Positions 1-7,655 of a stretch of DNA of 64,000 nucleotides are shown here, piece after piece. Numbering within the stretch: the stretch's first letter is position 1; each line of letters starts with the position of its first letter. The stretch lies in NCBI GenBank assembly GCA_963763475.1, contig CAVXOR010000005.1, positions 52,728 to 116,727 of the forward strand. Reading direction: 5' to 3'. This DNA comes from AC-32 sp963763475. GTDB taxonomy: Bacteria; Actinomycetota; Thermoleophilia; Gaiellales; Gaiellaceae. The notes under the pieces were generated by a model. That model made no database searches, had not been told where the DNA came from, and was given only the letters and a program-made list of their open reading frames with translations. The position numbers and the translations under genes were made by a program.

Positions 1-290
1 CGGCCGCCAAGCTCGACCCGGACGACCCGGACGCGCGGGTTGCCGAGGCGGTCGGCCGCTTCGACAAAGGCGATCCCGCCCGCGCGTTCGGCAAGCTCGG
101 CCCGCTGACTCGCGTGTTCCCGCGCTCGCAGACCGTCCGCTTCCACCTCGGCCTGCTGCTGCTCTGGTCGGCTCAGGTCAAGGAGGCCCGAAAACAGCTC
201 GAACAAGCCCGGCGGCAGGCTCCGCGCTCGCTGCTCGGCAGGCAGGCCGCGCAGTACCTGGCGGCCCTCGAGCGCATTGGGACCGACTGA
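1..290 (+). CDS. C-terminal part of a TPR-like protein (truncated by window edge)
   Basis: An open frame enters from the left edge (codons in phase with base 3) and ends at TGA 288-290, giving about 95 residues. The fragment alternates short amphipathic helices, with an Ala/Leu/Arg-rich segment near the end that reads as a tetratricopeptide-like helix pair (key stretch VRFHLGLLLLW followed by KEARKQLEQA). TPR units act as protein-docking scaffolds; the partner cannot be guessed from this piece. It is co-oriented with the sigma factor gene, about 107 bases away. No downstream terminator is evident apart from a 5-bp GGCCG/CGGCC hairpin at 301-312. Confidence 0.55.
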   Translation, partial: AAKLDPDDPDARVAEAVGRFDKGDPARAFGKLGPLTRVFPRSQTVRFHLGLLLLWSAQVKEARKQLEQARRQAPRSLLGRQAAQYLAALERIGTD

Positions 291-397
291 CCGAAATTAG
301 GGCCGTTCGGCCTATGGCGTCCGTCCGAGCCAAGTGAAAGAGTGCCGCATCCCGCAGCGCCGCGTGCGGAATGTCACGAGCCCAGGAGGGAGCGCGA

Positions 398-1477
398 GTG
401 AGCGAGCAGGGGGTAAGGGTCAAGCCGTCGACGATCGCCGAGGTGCTGGAGACGGACGAGGCCAAGGCATTGCTTGAAACAGGGCGCGAGGCGGGGTCGC
501 TGAGCACGGAGGAGATCGCGCTCGCGCTGGGCGAGCTCGAGCTCGATGCCGCCCAGCTGGACGACTTCTACCACGCGCTCGAGGAGCTGCACATCGAGGT
601 CGTCGACGCGAGCGAGGCGGAAGAGCGCGAGCAGACCCCGCAGGCGCGGGAGGTCACGACCGACTCGCTGCAGCTCTTCCTCAAGGACATCGGCAAGGTC
701 GACCTCCTCACCGCCGCGCAGGAGGTCGAGCTGGCGAAGCGCATCGAGCGCGGCGAGCACCTTGCGAAACAGGCGATGGTCGAGGCCAACCTGCGGCTCG
801 TCGTCTCGATCGCGAAGAAGTACCGCAACCAGGGCCTGCCCTTCCTCGATCTGATCCAGGAGGGGACGATCGGGCTCGTGCGCGCGGCCGAGAAGTTCGA
901 CCACCGCAAGGGCTTCAAGTTCTCGACCTACGCGACGTGGTGGATCCGCCAGGCCGTCGCCCGCGCGCTCGCGGACAAGGCGCGGACGATCCGGATGCCG
1001 GTCCACATCGTCGAGAAGCTGAACAAGATCGTCCGCTCGGAGCGGAAGCTGCGTGCCGAGCTCGGGCGCGAGCCGACCTCGCTGGAGATCGGCATCGACG
1101 TCGAGCTGACCCCGGACGAGGTCGAGCAGATCCGCCGTAGCTCGCAGGCGCCGGTCTCCCTGGAGAAGCCGGTCGGCGACGAGGAGGAGTCGGAGTTCGG
1201 ACACTTCCTCACCGACGAGACCGAGCCGCTCCCCGAGGAGGTCGCGGAGGTCGAGATGCGGAAGGCCACGCTCGGCCGCGTGCTGCAGACGCTCAGCGCC
1301 CGCGAGCGCCGCGTGCTCGAGCTTCGCTACGGGCTCAACGGCGAGCATCCGCGCACGCTGGACGAGGTCGGGAAGACCTTCAACGTCACGCGTGAGCGCA
1401 TCCGGCAGATCGAGAACCAGAGCCTGAAGAAGCTCCGCGCGCTGGCCGACTCGATCGCCCTGCGCGAAGTCGCTTAG
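398..1477 (+). CDS. sigA: Primary-type RNA polymerase sigma factor (sigma-70/SigA family)
   Basis: Sigma-70 family protein of 359 residues that directs core RNA polymerase to -10/-35 promoters. In order it shows: a region 1.1-like helical N-terminus (residues about 10-70), region 1.2 beginning at DSLQLFLKDIG (about 88), a complete region 2 with FSTYATWWIRQAV (2.3/2.4, about 175-188), region 3, and region 4.2 with the HTH stretch TLDEVG...VTRERIRQIE (about 320-342). Region 1.1 plus a full region 2 argues for a primary or group-2 sigma rather than an ECF factor. GTG 398 is preferred because AGGAGGG (384-390) lies 7-8 bases upstream; an in-frame ATG at 371 would put that Shine-Dalgarno sequence inside the gene. 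A strong hairpin follows the stop codon. Confidence 0.93.
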   Translation: MSEQGVRVKPSTIAEVLETDEAKALLETGREAGSLSTEEIALALGELELDAAQLDDFYHALEELHIEVVDASEAEEREQTPQAREVTTDSLQLFLKDIGKVDLLTAAQEVELAKRIERGEHLAKQAMVEANLRLVVSIAKKYRNQGLPFLDLIQEGTIGLVRAAEKFDHRKGFKFSTYATWWIRQAVARALADKARTIRMPVHIVEKLNKIVRSERKLRAELGREPTSLEIGIDVELTPDEVEQIRRSSQAPVSLEKPVGDEEESEFGHFLTDETEPLPEEVAEVEMRKATLGRVLQTLSARERRVLELRYGLNGEHPRTLDEVGKTFNVTRERIRQIENQSLKKLRALADSIALREVA

Positions 1478-1489
1478 CTTGGAAGGCAT

Positions 1490-1520
1490 GAGGGGAGCCG
1501 CCTGACGGGCGGCTCCCCTC
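1490..1520 (+). terminator. Hairpin terminator after sigA
   Basis: A perfect 13-bp inverted repeat: GAGGGGAGCCGCC (1490-1502) pairs with 1508-1520 around a 5-base loop. It begins 12 bases after the sigA stop. No T-run follows, as is usual for GC-rich actinobacterial terminators. The downstream peptidase has its own -10-like element starting 12 bases later. Confidence 0.8.
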
Positions 1521-1545
1521 GGGGTCTCGCGTAGACTCGCGCGCC

Positions 1546-2868
1546 GTGCCCGAGCCCTGGTTCGAAGAGCTGAGCGAGCTGCTCGCGATTCCGAGCGTCA
1601 GCGCCGACCCCGACCGCAAGGACGACGTGGCGCGCGCGGCGGAGTGGCTGGCCGGCTTCATCCACGACGCCGGCGGTTCGGCCGAGGTCGTCCCGACCGA
1701 GACGCAGCCACTGATCCTGGGCGACCTCAGTTCGACAAACGGCTCGGCACCGACCGTGCTCGTGTACGGGCACGTCGACGTCCAGCCACCCGATCCGCTG
1801 GAGCTCTGGGACTCCGACCCGTTCACGCTGGAGCAGCGCGGGGAGTGGCTCTTCGGCCGCGGCGTGGTCGACGACAAGGGCCAGCTCTACATGCTCGCCA
1901 AGGCGGCTGCCGAGCTCTCGGCCGCGGGCGAGCTGCCGGTCAACGTGCGCTTCGCCTGCGACAGCGAGGAGGAGACGGGGGGCCACCAGATCGTCGACTT
2001 CCTCGCGGCCGACGAGCGCGGCGCCGATGCGGCGCTGATCTTCGACAGCGGCATGACCACACGCGGCGTGCCGGAGTTCGCGGTCGCGACGCGCGGGCTC
2101 GTCTACTTCCACGTCACGGTCCGCACCGGCGCGCGCGACCTGCACTCGGGCATCTTCGGCGGCGCCGCACTGAACGCGACGCATGCGCTGATGCAGGCCC
2201 TCGTCCCGCTCCAGGCCCGCGACGGGCGCCTGCCCGAGCCGCTACGGGCGGGGATCGCGCCGCCGACGGACGAGGAGCGCGCCGCCTGGGCCGAGCTCGT
2301 CCCCGGCGAGCAGATGCTGGCGGAGGCGGAGGTCAACCCGGTCGACCCGCGAGCGGCCGAGGAGTTCTACCTGCGCACGACCGCAGAGCCCTCGCTCGAG
2401 GTCAACGGCGTCGTGGGCGGCTCGCCGGTGCTGCAGAAGACGGTGCTCCCGGTGGCCGCCGAGGCGAACGTCTCGATCCGGCTCGCTCCCGGTCAGGACG
2501 TGGACGAGATCGGCGCCGCCGTCGAGCGGCTGCTGCGCGAGGCGGCGCCCGAGGGCGCGGAGCTGGACGTCCAGCGGCTCTCCTCGTCGCCGGCTGGGCT
2601 CGTCCCGCCCGACGCGCAGGCGATCAAGCTGGCCCAGGACGCGTTCGAGCAGACGATGGGCCGTCGCCCGCTGCTCGTCCGGTCCGGCGGCACGCTGCCG
2701 ATCGTGCCGGCGCTCGTGGACAAGGGCATCCCGACCGTCGTGACCGGCTTCGGCACCCCCGAGAGCAGCATCCACTCGCCCAACGAGCGGCTCCTCGCCG
2801 AGTACATGCCGCTCGGGATCGAGACGGCGAAGGAGCTCTACCGCAGGCTCGCCGCGCTAAGCGCCTAG
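1546..2868 (+). CDS. M20 family metallopeptidase (CNDP/PepV-like dipeptidase)
   Basis: Zinc aminoacyl-peptidase of 440 residues. The family signature is complete: YGHVDVQPP (His and Asp metal ligands, residues about 74-82), RGVVDDKG (bridging Asp, about 105-112), CDSEEETGGH (catalytic Glu pair, about 138-147) and SIHSPNE near the C-terminus (last metal His). A central dimerisation/lid domain separates the two halves, as in dipeptidases and carnosinases. It probably hydrolyses cytosolic di- or tripeptides; no signal peptide is seen. The GTG start is preceded not by a Shine-Dalgarno sequence but by TAGACT (1532-1537), 8 bases upstream, suggesting a leaderless mRNA. The stop shares CTAG 2865-2868 with the convergent regulator. 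Confidence 0.88.
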   Translation: MPEPWFEELSELLAIPSVSADPDRKDDVARAAEWLAGFIHDAGGSAEVVPTETQPLILGDLSSTNGSAPTVLVYGHVDVQPPDPLELWDSDPFTLEQRGEWLFGRGVVDDKGQLYMLAKAAAELSAAGELPVNVRFACDSEEETGGHQIVDFLAADERGADAALIFDSGMTTRGVPEFAVATRGLVYFHVTVRTGARDLHSGIFGGAALNATHALMQALVPLQARDGRLPEPLRAGIAPPTDEERAAWAELVPGEQMLAEAEVNPVDPRAAEEFYLRTTAEPSLEVNGVVGGSPVLQKTVLPVAAEANVSIRLAPGQDVDEIGAAVERLLREAAPEGAELDVQRLSSSPAGLVPPDAQAIKLAQDAFEQTMGRRPLLVRSGGTLPIVPALVDKGIPTVVTGFGTPESSIHSPNERLLAEYMPLGIETAKELYRRLAALSA

Positions 2869-3197
2869 CAGCACTCGACGAGCCACTCGTGCCCGAAGCG
2901 GCGCATCTCGTCGATGATCGGCAAGAGCGCCTCGCCCTTCTCGGTCAGCTCGTACTCGACGCGCGGCGGCGACTCGGCGTAGCTGCGACGGACGACGATC
3001 TCGGCGTCCTCGAGCGCACGCAGCCGCTCGGAGAGCGTCCGCGGGCTGATCCCCTTGCAGGAGTGCTCGAGCTGCGTGAAGCGGCGCGGGCCCTCGGAGA
3101 GGTCGTGGACGAGCACCGCTGTCCACTTGGCACCGAGGATCTCGGCGCAGGCGGCGACCGAGCAGGTCGCGTCGTGGACCGGGTTCATCGTGCGCAT
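2865..3197 (-). CDS. HxlR-family winged-helix transcriptional regulator
   Basis: 110-residue protein with the HxlR layout: a short N-terminal helix with Cys (CSVAACAEILG), a winged helix with the recognition segment GISPRTLSERLRALE (about residues 49-63), and a wing with YELTEKGEAL. HxlR proteins are DNA-binding dimers that often sense electrophiles or redox state through an N-terminal cysteine; Cys12 and Cys17 are candidates. It runs convergent to the peptidase, with stop codons overlapping in CTAG, and divergent from the HD-domain gene. TACGAT (3207-3212 read on this strand) sits 9 bases before the ATG, a plausible -10 for a leaderless or near-leaderless transcript. The target genes are not evident. 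Confidence 0.85.
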   Translation of the reverse strand: MRTMNPVHDATCSVAACAEILGAKWTAVLVHDLSEGPRRFTQLEHSCKGISPRTLSERLRALEDAEIVVRRSYAESPPRVEYELTEKGEALLPIIDEMRRFGHEWLVECC

Positions 3198-3247
3198 CGC
3201 GCTCAGATCGTAACGGCACGAAGCCGGAACGAGTAGGGTCGGGAGCC

Positions 3248-4126
3248 GTGTCCCAGCTCGACAAGGAGCTTCGGGAGCGGATCGAGGAGCCGGCTTCCGA
3301 GGAGGCCGAGCGCGAAGCCCGACTCTCGCCGGCCGACGCCGTCGCGCAGATGCGGATCAAGGTTCCGGCTCAGCGGAGCCGCAAGCTGCGCACGCTGCTC
3401 GACCGCGTCAACGCCGACGCCGGGCTCAAGGCCTGGTGGCACGTCTCCAACGTGAACGCCGTCAAGCGGCTCGGGATCAACGACCACTCCTGGGTGCACA
3501 TCCAGATCGTGGCCAACATCGGCCTGCGGCTCCTGCGCATCCTCGCCAAGCGCGGCGTCCAGCCGGCGATGGTCGACGACTACGACATGAAGCAGGAGGA
3601 CGCGGAGGTGGTCGTCCTGCTCGGGGCGCTGCTGCACTGCGTCGGCATGGCCGTCCACCGCGACCGGCACGAGGACTGGAGCCTGTTCCTCGCCGAGCCG
3701 AAGGCACGCGAGCTGCTGGCCGGGATCTATGAGGAGCCCGAGCTGACGGTTGTCGTCACCGAGGTCCTGCAGGCGATCACCTCGCACCGCGAGTCCGGCC
3801 ATCCGCTGACGCTCGAGGCGGGGATCGTCCGCGTCGCCGACGCTCTCGACATCGAGGAGGGCCGTTCGCGGATCCCGTTCGAGCGCGGCCGGGTCTCGAT
3901 CCACTCGATCTCCGCGGCGGCGATCGACGAGGTGATCATCAGCGAGGGCAAGGAGCGCCCGGTCTCGGTCGAGATCAAGATGAACAACTCGGCCGGCGTC
4001 TACCAGGTGGACGAGCTGCTGAAGTCGAAGCTGCACGGCTCGGGCCTGGAGCCGTACGTCGAGGTCGTCGCGCGCATCGAGAACGAGGCCGAGAAGAGCC
4101 TCGTGCCGATGTACAGGCTCGAGTAG
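3248..4126 (+). CDS. HD-superfamily protein, predicted phosphohydrolase
   Basis: 292-residue soluble protein. The central part carries histidine-rich segments placed as in HD hydrolases: DHSWVHIQI (about 80-88), LLHCVGMAVHRDRHEDW (about 137-153; HC replaces the usual HD pair), ITSHRE (about 178-183) and RVADALDIEEG (about 197-207). This pattern resembles the little-studied HD proteins shared by archaea and bacteria. The substrate is unknown. The replaced Asp of the HD doublet makes activity uncertain. GTG 3248 follows TAGGGT (3234-3239) by 8 bases with no Shine-Dalgarno sequence. The stop abuts the response regulator stop on the other strand (TAG/CTA at 4124-4129). Confidence 0.6.
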   Translation: MSQLDKELRERIEEPASEEAEREARLSPADAVAQMRIKVPAQRSRKLRTLLDRVNADAGLKAWWHVSNVNAVKRLGINDHSWVHIQIVANIGLRLLRILAKRGVQPAMVDDYDMKQEDAEVVVLLGALLHCVGMAVHRDRHEDWSLFLAEPKARELLAGIYEEPELTVVVTEVLQAITSHRESGHPLTLEAGIVRVADALDIEEGRSRIPFERGRVSIHSISAAAIDEVIISEGKERPVSVEIKMNNSAGVYQVDELLKSKLHGSGLEPYVEVVARIENEAEKSLVPMYRLE

Positions 4127-4825
4127 CTACTTCTTGGGAACGGGCTCGAGGCTGTAGCCGACGCCGTAGCGCGTCTGGATGAACGTGTGCCTCGAGGCGC
4201 GCGTGTCGATCTTCTCGCGCAGGCGCCTGACGCAGACGTCGACGGTGCGGTCGCGGTGGGTGGCCCGCCGGCCCCAGATTCGCTGGAGCAGCTCGTCCCG
4301 GCTCGCCACGCGGCCGCGGTCCTGTGCCAGCGCGTAGAGCAGCCTGAACTCGGTCGGCGTCAGCTCGGCGTTCTCGCCGTCGACGAACGCCTGCACCGAG
4401 CGGGGGTCGATCCGCAGCTCCTCGATCACCAGCTCCTCGCCGCGGTCCTCGTGCAGGCCGCGCACGCCGCGGCGCGCCGCCGCCTCGACGCGGGCGACGA
4501 GCTCCTTCATCGAGAACGGCTTGACCAGGTAGTCGTCGGCGCCGATCTGGAGCGCGTGCACGCGGTCGTGCTCGGTGCCGCGCGCCGAGACGACCAGGAT
4601 CGGCGTGCCGATCCCCTCGGAGCGCGCCTGCTCGATCAGCGCCCAGCCGTCGAGGCCGGGCAGCATCAGATCGAGCACGAGCACGTCGGGCCGCTCGTAC
4701 CGCAGCCGTGCGAGGCCGACCTCGCCCGCACCCACGCGGATCGGGTCGAGCCCGGCCGCGTCGAGGTGCTGCGCCATCCCCTCGGCGATCGTGTCGTCGT
4801 CTTCGACGATCAGGACCTTGGTCAC
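4127..4825 (-). CDS. OmpR/PhoB-family response regulator
   Basis: 232 residues: an N-terminal receiver domain (acidic pair Asp9/Asp10, phospho-acceptor Asp52 in LVLDLMLPG, Lys in YLVKPFS about 102), then a C-terminal winged helix ending in GVGYSLEP. It should bind direct-repeat DNA when phosphorylated. Its partner is almost certainly the histidine kinase that starts 15 bp away on the other strand. With the pst/phoU genes next door, PhoP/PhoB-type control of phosphate genes is the likely job (inference). The start is GTG, with TAGGGT read on this strand at 4835-4840, 9 bases upstream. Confidence 0.9.
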   Translation of the reverse strand: MTKVLIVEDDDTIAEGMAQHLDAAGLDPIRVGAGEVGLARLRYERPDVLVLDLMLPGLDGWALIEQARSEGIGTPILVVSARGTEHDRVHALQIGADDYLVKPFSMKELVARVEAAARRGVRGLHEDRGEELVIEELRIDPRSVQAFVDGENAELTPTEFRLLYALAQDRGRVASRDELLQRIWGRRATHRDRTVDVCVRRLREKIDTRASRHTFIQTRYGVGYSLEPVPKK

Positions 4826-4840
4826 GCGATACTCACCCTA
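4826..4840. promoter_or_regulatory. 15-bp divergent promoter spacer between response regulator and kinase
   Basis: The whole intergenic spacer is 15 bp. It contains GATACT (4828-4833, plus strand; 7 bases before the kinase ATG) and TAGGGT on the minus strand (4835-4840; 9 bases before the regulator GTG). Both fit TAnnnT-like -10 elements placed so that transcription starts at or next to each start codon. No Shine-Dalgarno sequence fits for either gene. Any -35 must lie inside the opposite coding region. Confidence 0.6.
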
Positions 4841-5521
4841 ATGACGGACCCCGACTACGAAGCGCTCCGTACCGCCTTCACCGCGTCCGTCTCCCACGAG
4901 CTCCGCACCCCGCTCGCGCGGCTCTCGGCGCTGCTCGAATCCGCGGAGCTGCCCGACGCCGACCTGCAGGGGCTGCTGCGCCAAGCGCAGGACGAGGTGG
5001 TCGAGATGACGGAGCTCGTCGACGACGTCCTCTTCCTGAGCGAGCTCGAGCAGGGCCGGGAGATCGTGGCGCTCGGGGACACCGAGGCGGCGCCGGTCCT
5101 CAGGGCGGTCGTCGACGAGCTGACCGAGCGAGCCGAGCTCGCCGGCCTGCGGCTCCAGCTGCGGATCGAGGACGAGACGATCCACGTTCCGCTTCGTCGG
5201 CGCATGCTCCGGCTGGTCGTCGAGAACCTGCTCGAGAACGCCCTCCGCTACGCCGGCGAGGGTGCGACGTGCACCGTCGCCCTCAGGCGCGAGGACGGCT
5301 ACGTCGTCGTCGGCGTCTCCGATGACGGCAGCGGCGTCCCCGACGAGGACGTGCCGCGGCTGTTCGAGCGCTTCTTTCGCTCCGACCGGGCCCGCACCAC
5401 GCGCGGTACCGGCCTCGGGCTCGCGATCGTCAAGCACGTGATCGAGTCCGCGGGCGGGAACGTCGAAGCCCGCGGCGGGCAGGGCCACGGGCTCGACGTT
5501 CGGTGCGCGCTTCCGGTCTGA
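4841..5521 (+). CDS. Soluble sensor histidine kinase lacking a recognisable input domain
   Basis: 226 residues comprising only the transmitter core: H-box SHELRTPLARL (phospho-His19), DHp helix 2, then HATPase_c with the N-box ENLLENALRYA (about 127), G1 DDGSGVP, F-box RLFERFFR and G2 GTGLGLAIV. There are no transmembrane segments, and only about 18 residues precede the H-box. PhoR/SenX3 kinases normally carry a membrane and/or PAS sensor, so this one must be controlled by a partner such as PhoU or the Pst transporter, encoded next door (inference), or the true start has been missed. An upstream extension is unlikely, because it would run through the divergent regulator gene. Confidence 0.85.
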   Translation: MTDPDYEALRTAFTASVSHELRTPLARLSALLESAELPDADLQGLLRQAQDEVVEMTELVDDVLFLSELEQGREIVALGDTEAAPVLRAVVDELTERAELAGLRLQLRIEDETIHVPLRRRMLRLVVENLLENALRYAGEGATCTVALRREDGYVVVGVSDDGSGVPDEDVPRLFERFFRSDRARTTRGTGLGLAIVKHVIESAGGNVEARGGQGHGLDVRCALPV

Positions 5522-5522
5522 G

Positions 5523-6542
5523 CTAGCTATGGACCTTGGCCAGCGTCTTCAGGCCGGCCTGCTTGACCGCCTTGGGGACCGGGACGAACAGCAGCTTCGG
5601 CCCGTAGGTCTGCCCCCGGTTCAGCGCCCAGGTGATGAACTTCTTCAGCTCGGCGGCCTTGCCGGTCTTCTGCGGCACGATCACCCAGGTGAAGGTGCAG
5701 ATCGGGTAGGCGTTCTTCGCCCGCGGGTTGGGATCGACCGCCGTGAAGGCGTTCTGGCTGTTGTGGAGCTTGCGGATCGAGTCCGCGGCCGCCTGGATCT
5801 GCTTCAGGCCCGGCAGCGTGAACTTGCCTGCGCGGTTGCGGACCTTGGCGATCTTGAAGTGGTTCTTGAGCGAGTAGGCGACGTCGACGTACGTGATGCC
5901 GCCGGGCGTGCTCTGCAGCTTGGCCGCCACGCCGGAGCTGCCGCGCGCACCGACGCCGACGGGGAAGCTCGGCTGCGTGCCCTTGCCGATCTTGTCCTTC
6001 CACGCCTTGCTCACGTGCGAGAGGTAGTCGGTGAAGTTGTAGCTCGTGCCGCTCCCGTCGCTGCGGTAGATCGGGACGATCTTCTCGTGTGGCAGCTTGA
6101 CGCCCTTGTTGAGCTTCTTGATCGCCGAGTTGTCCCAGTACTTGATCGAGCCGCTGTAGATCGCGGCGATGATCGGGCCCGTCAGCTTGAGGCCGTAGCC
6201 GACGCCGCTGACGTTGTACGGAATCGACGTGGCGGAGAACGCCCAGGGAATCTGCACGCAACCCCTGCATGCAGAGGCCTGGTCCGGCGTCAGTGGCGCA
6301 TCGCTCGCGCCGAAGTCGACCGAGCGTGCCGTGATCGCGGCGATGCCGCCGCCGCTGCCGATGCCGCTGTAGTTGACGCTTCCACTGTGGTAGTGCTGCG
6401 TCCAGGCGGTCACCAGCGGGACGACGAACGTGCTGCCGGCGCCGGACAGCGACGCTGTCGGCCGGGCCGAGGCCAGACCGGTCAGCACGGCGGCCGCAAC
6501 ACCGAGCGCCGCGAGGATCGCGGCAAGTCGCTTGCTAGTCAA
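5523..6542 (-). CDS. pstS: Phosphate ABC transporter substrate-binding protein PstS
   Basis: 339 residues. It starts with a Sec signal peptide (KR followed by a hydrophobic stretch, cleavage near LASARP about residue 27). There is no lipobox cysteine, so it may be released or held by other means. The mature part opens with the PstS hallmark LSGAGSTFVVPLV and contains IGSGGGIAAI and YRSDGSGTSYNF, the phosphate-contact loops. It captures extracellular phosphate for PstCAB. The start is TTG (6540-6542) with AGAGGAGA about 9 bases upstream, so unlike many genes here it is leadered. It is transcribed away from pstC; a candidate Pho box lies about 90 bp upstream. Confidence 0.93.
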   Translation of the reverse strand: MTSKRLAAILAALGVAAAVLTGLASARPTASLSGAGSTFVVPLVTAWTQHYHSGSVNYSGIGSGGGIAAITARSVDFGASDAPLTPDQASACRGCVQIPWAFSATSIPYNVSGVGYGLKLTGPIIAAIYSGSIKYWDNSAIKKLNKGVKLPHEKIVPIYRSDGSGTSYNFTDYLSHVSKAWKDKIGKGTQPSFPVGVGARGSSGVAAKLQSTPGGITYVDVAYSLKNHFKIAKVRNRAGKFTLPGLKQIQAAADSIRKLHNSQNAFTAVDPNPRAKNAYPICTFTWVIVPQKTGKAAELKKFITWALNRGQTYGPKLLFVPVPKAVKQAGLKTLAKVHS

Positions 6543-6629
6543 TTGGTCTCTCTCCTCTCAGTCTGCGTAGCACCACCACCAGCGTCGCTCGCCGCCGGAG
6601 AGGCGTGGGCTGAAAGGCCGTTGTGATCT

Positions 6630-6647
6630 GGTAACGGTCCGGTGACG
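6630..6647. promoter_or_regulatory. Candidate Pho box between pstS and pstC
   Basis: Two 7-base repeats, GGTAACG (6630-6636) and GGTGACG (6641-6647), spaced exactly 11 bp. On the minus strand they read CGTCACC and CGTTACC. Direct repeats with an 11-bp period and a GTTCACC-like core are the known recognition pattern of actinobacterial PhoP. A weaker third unit may lie at 6619. The site is centred about 50 bp upstream of the inferred pstC start point and also serves pstS. Confidence 0.5.
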
Positions 6648-6674
6648 CCGGGGAGGAAACGCCGGTGTGCTCGT

Positions 6675-6680
6675 TACGGT
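6675..6680 (+). promoter_or_regulatory. -10 element for the pstCAB-phoU operon
   Basis: TACGGT lies 9 bases before GTG 6690, the same geometry as other leaderless-type promoters in this window. It supports 6690 over the earlier in-frame GTG at 6642, which overlaps the Pho box. Confidence 0.45.
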
Positions 6681-6689
6681 GGCCTGGCT

Positions 6690-7655
6690 GTGAGCGCGGT
6701 CACTGCAGCCGAGCGCCTGGGTCACGGCCGTCGCCTCCGCGACTGGTTCGGCGACCGCGTTCTACTCGGCGTGACCGGGCTCGCCTCGCTGGCCGCGATC
6801 GCCGTGATGGTCGCGATCGTCCTGAAGGTCTTCGGCGAGTCGAAGCTCGCGTACGACAAGTTCGGGATCGCGTTTCTCTGGGGGCGCGTCTGGGACGCGA
6901 ACGTCGACGTCTACGGAGCGCTGCCGTTCATCTACGGCACGGCGGTCACCTCGCTGATGGCGCTCGTGATCGCGGTGCCGCTCGCGATCGCGATCGCCCT
7001 CTTCCTGAGCGAGCTCGCTCCGCGCGGTGTCGGTGGTGTGATCGGAGCGCTGGTGGAGACCCTCGCCGCCGTGCCCAGCGTCGTGCTCGGACTGTGGGGG
7101 ATCCTCGTGCTCGGGCCGTTCGCGGCCGATCATCTCGAGCCCTGGCTGCAGGACACCCTCGGCTTCATCCCGCTCTTCAGCGGCACCCCGCAGTCGAGCG
7201 GGATCTTCATCGCGGGCCTGGTGCTCGCGATCATGGTCGTCCCGATCGTGGCCAGCGTCTGCCGCGAGCTCTTCCTGAGCGTCCCGCACGAGCTGGAGGA
7301 GGGCGCGCTCGCGCTCGGCGCGACACGCTGGGAGATGGTCAAGGGCGTCGTGCTCTCCTCGTCTCGGCCCGGGATCGCAGCGGCGGTCATCCTCGGCCTC
7401 GGCCGGGCGATCGGCGAGGCGATCGCCGTCACTCAGGTGATCGGCGCCGGCGCCACGATCCAGTGGTCGCTGTTCAGCACGGGCGACACGCTGGCGAGCC
7501 GCATCGCCGGCCAGTACCAGGGCGCCGTCTCCAAGATGCAGGTCTCGGCACTCTTCTACCTCGGGGCGATCCTGCTCGTGATCGGCCTGGTCACCAACCT
7601 GGTCGCACGGCTGATCGTTCGCCGCTTCGACCCACACCGGATCGGTGCGGACTGA
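6690..7655 (+). CDS. pstC: Phosphate ABC transporter permease PstC
   Basis: Inner-membrane permease of about 321 residues (start at GTG 6690; VSAVTAAERLG). It shows about six hydrophobic segments and the ABC permease coupling motif in EEGALALGATRWEM (EAA loop, about two thirds along), plus GLGRAIGEAIAV, typical of PstC. With PstA it forms the channel that receives phosphate from PstS, powered by PstB. It overlaps pstA by one base (TGATG). Expected to be induced by phosphate starvation through the upstream Pho box (inference). Confidence 0.92.
   Translation: MSAVTAAERLGHGRRLRDWFGDRVLLGVTGLASLAAIAVMVAIVLKVFGESKLAYDKFGIAFLWGRVWDANVDVYGALPFIYGTAVTSLMALVIAVPLAIAIALFLSELAPRGVGGVIGALVETLAAVPSVVLGLWGILVLGPFAADHLEPWLQDTLGFIPLFSGTPQSSGIFIAGLVLAIMVVPIVASVCRELFLSVPHELEEGALALGATRWEMVKGVVLSSSRPGIAAAVILGLGRAIGEAIAVTQVIGAGATIQWSLFSTGDTLASRIAGQYQGAVSKMQVSALFYLGAILLVIGLVTNLVARLIVRRFDPHRIGAD

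Noticed and set aside
301..312. Small GGCCG/CGGCC hairpin before sigA as a terminator
   Set aside because: Only 5 bp with a 2-base loop and no T-run; too weak to call.
371..397. ATG 371 as the sigA start
   Set aside because: The Shine-Dalgarno sequence at 384-390 lies downstream of it and serves GTG 398.
4187..4840. Long N-terminal extension of the histidine kinase
   Set aside because: It would be translated through the antisense of the response regulator and has no domain character; ATG 4841 fits the promoter.
6642..6689. GTG 6642 as the pstC start
   Set aside because: It lies inside the Pho box and lacks a ribosome binding site; GTG 6690 has a correctly placed -10.
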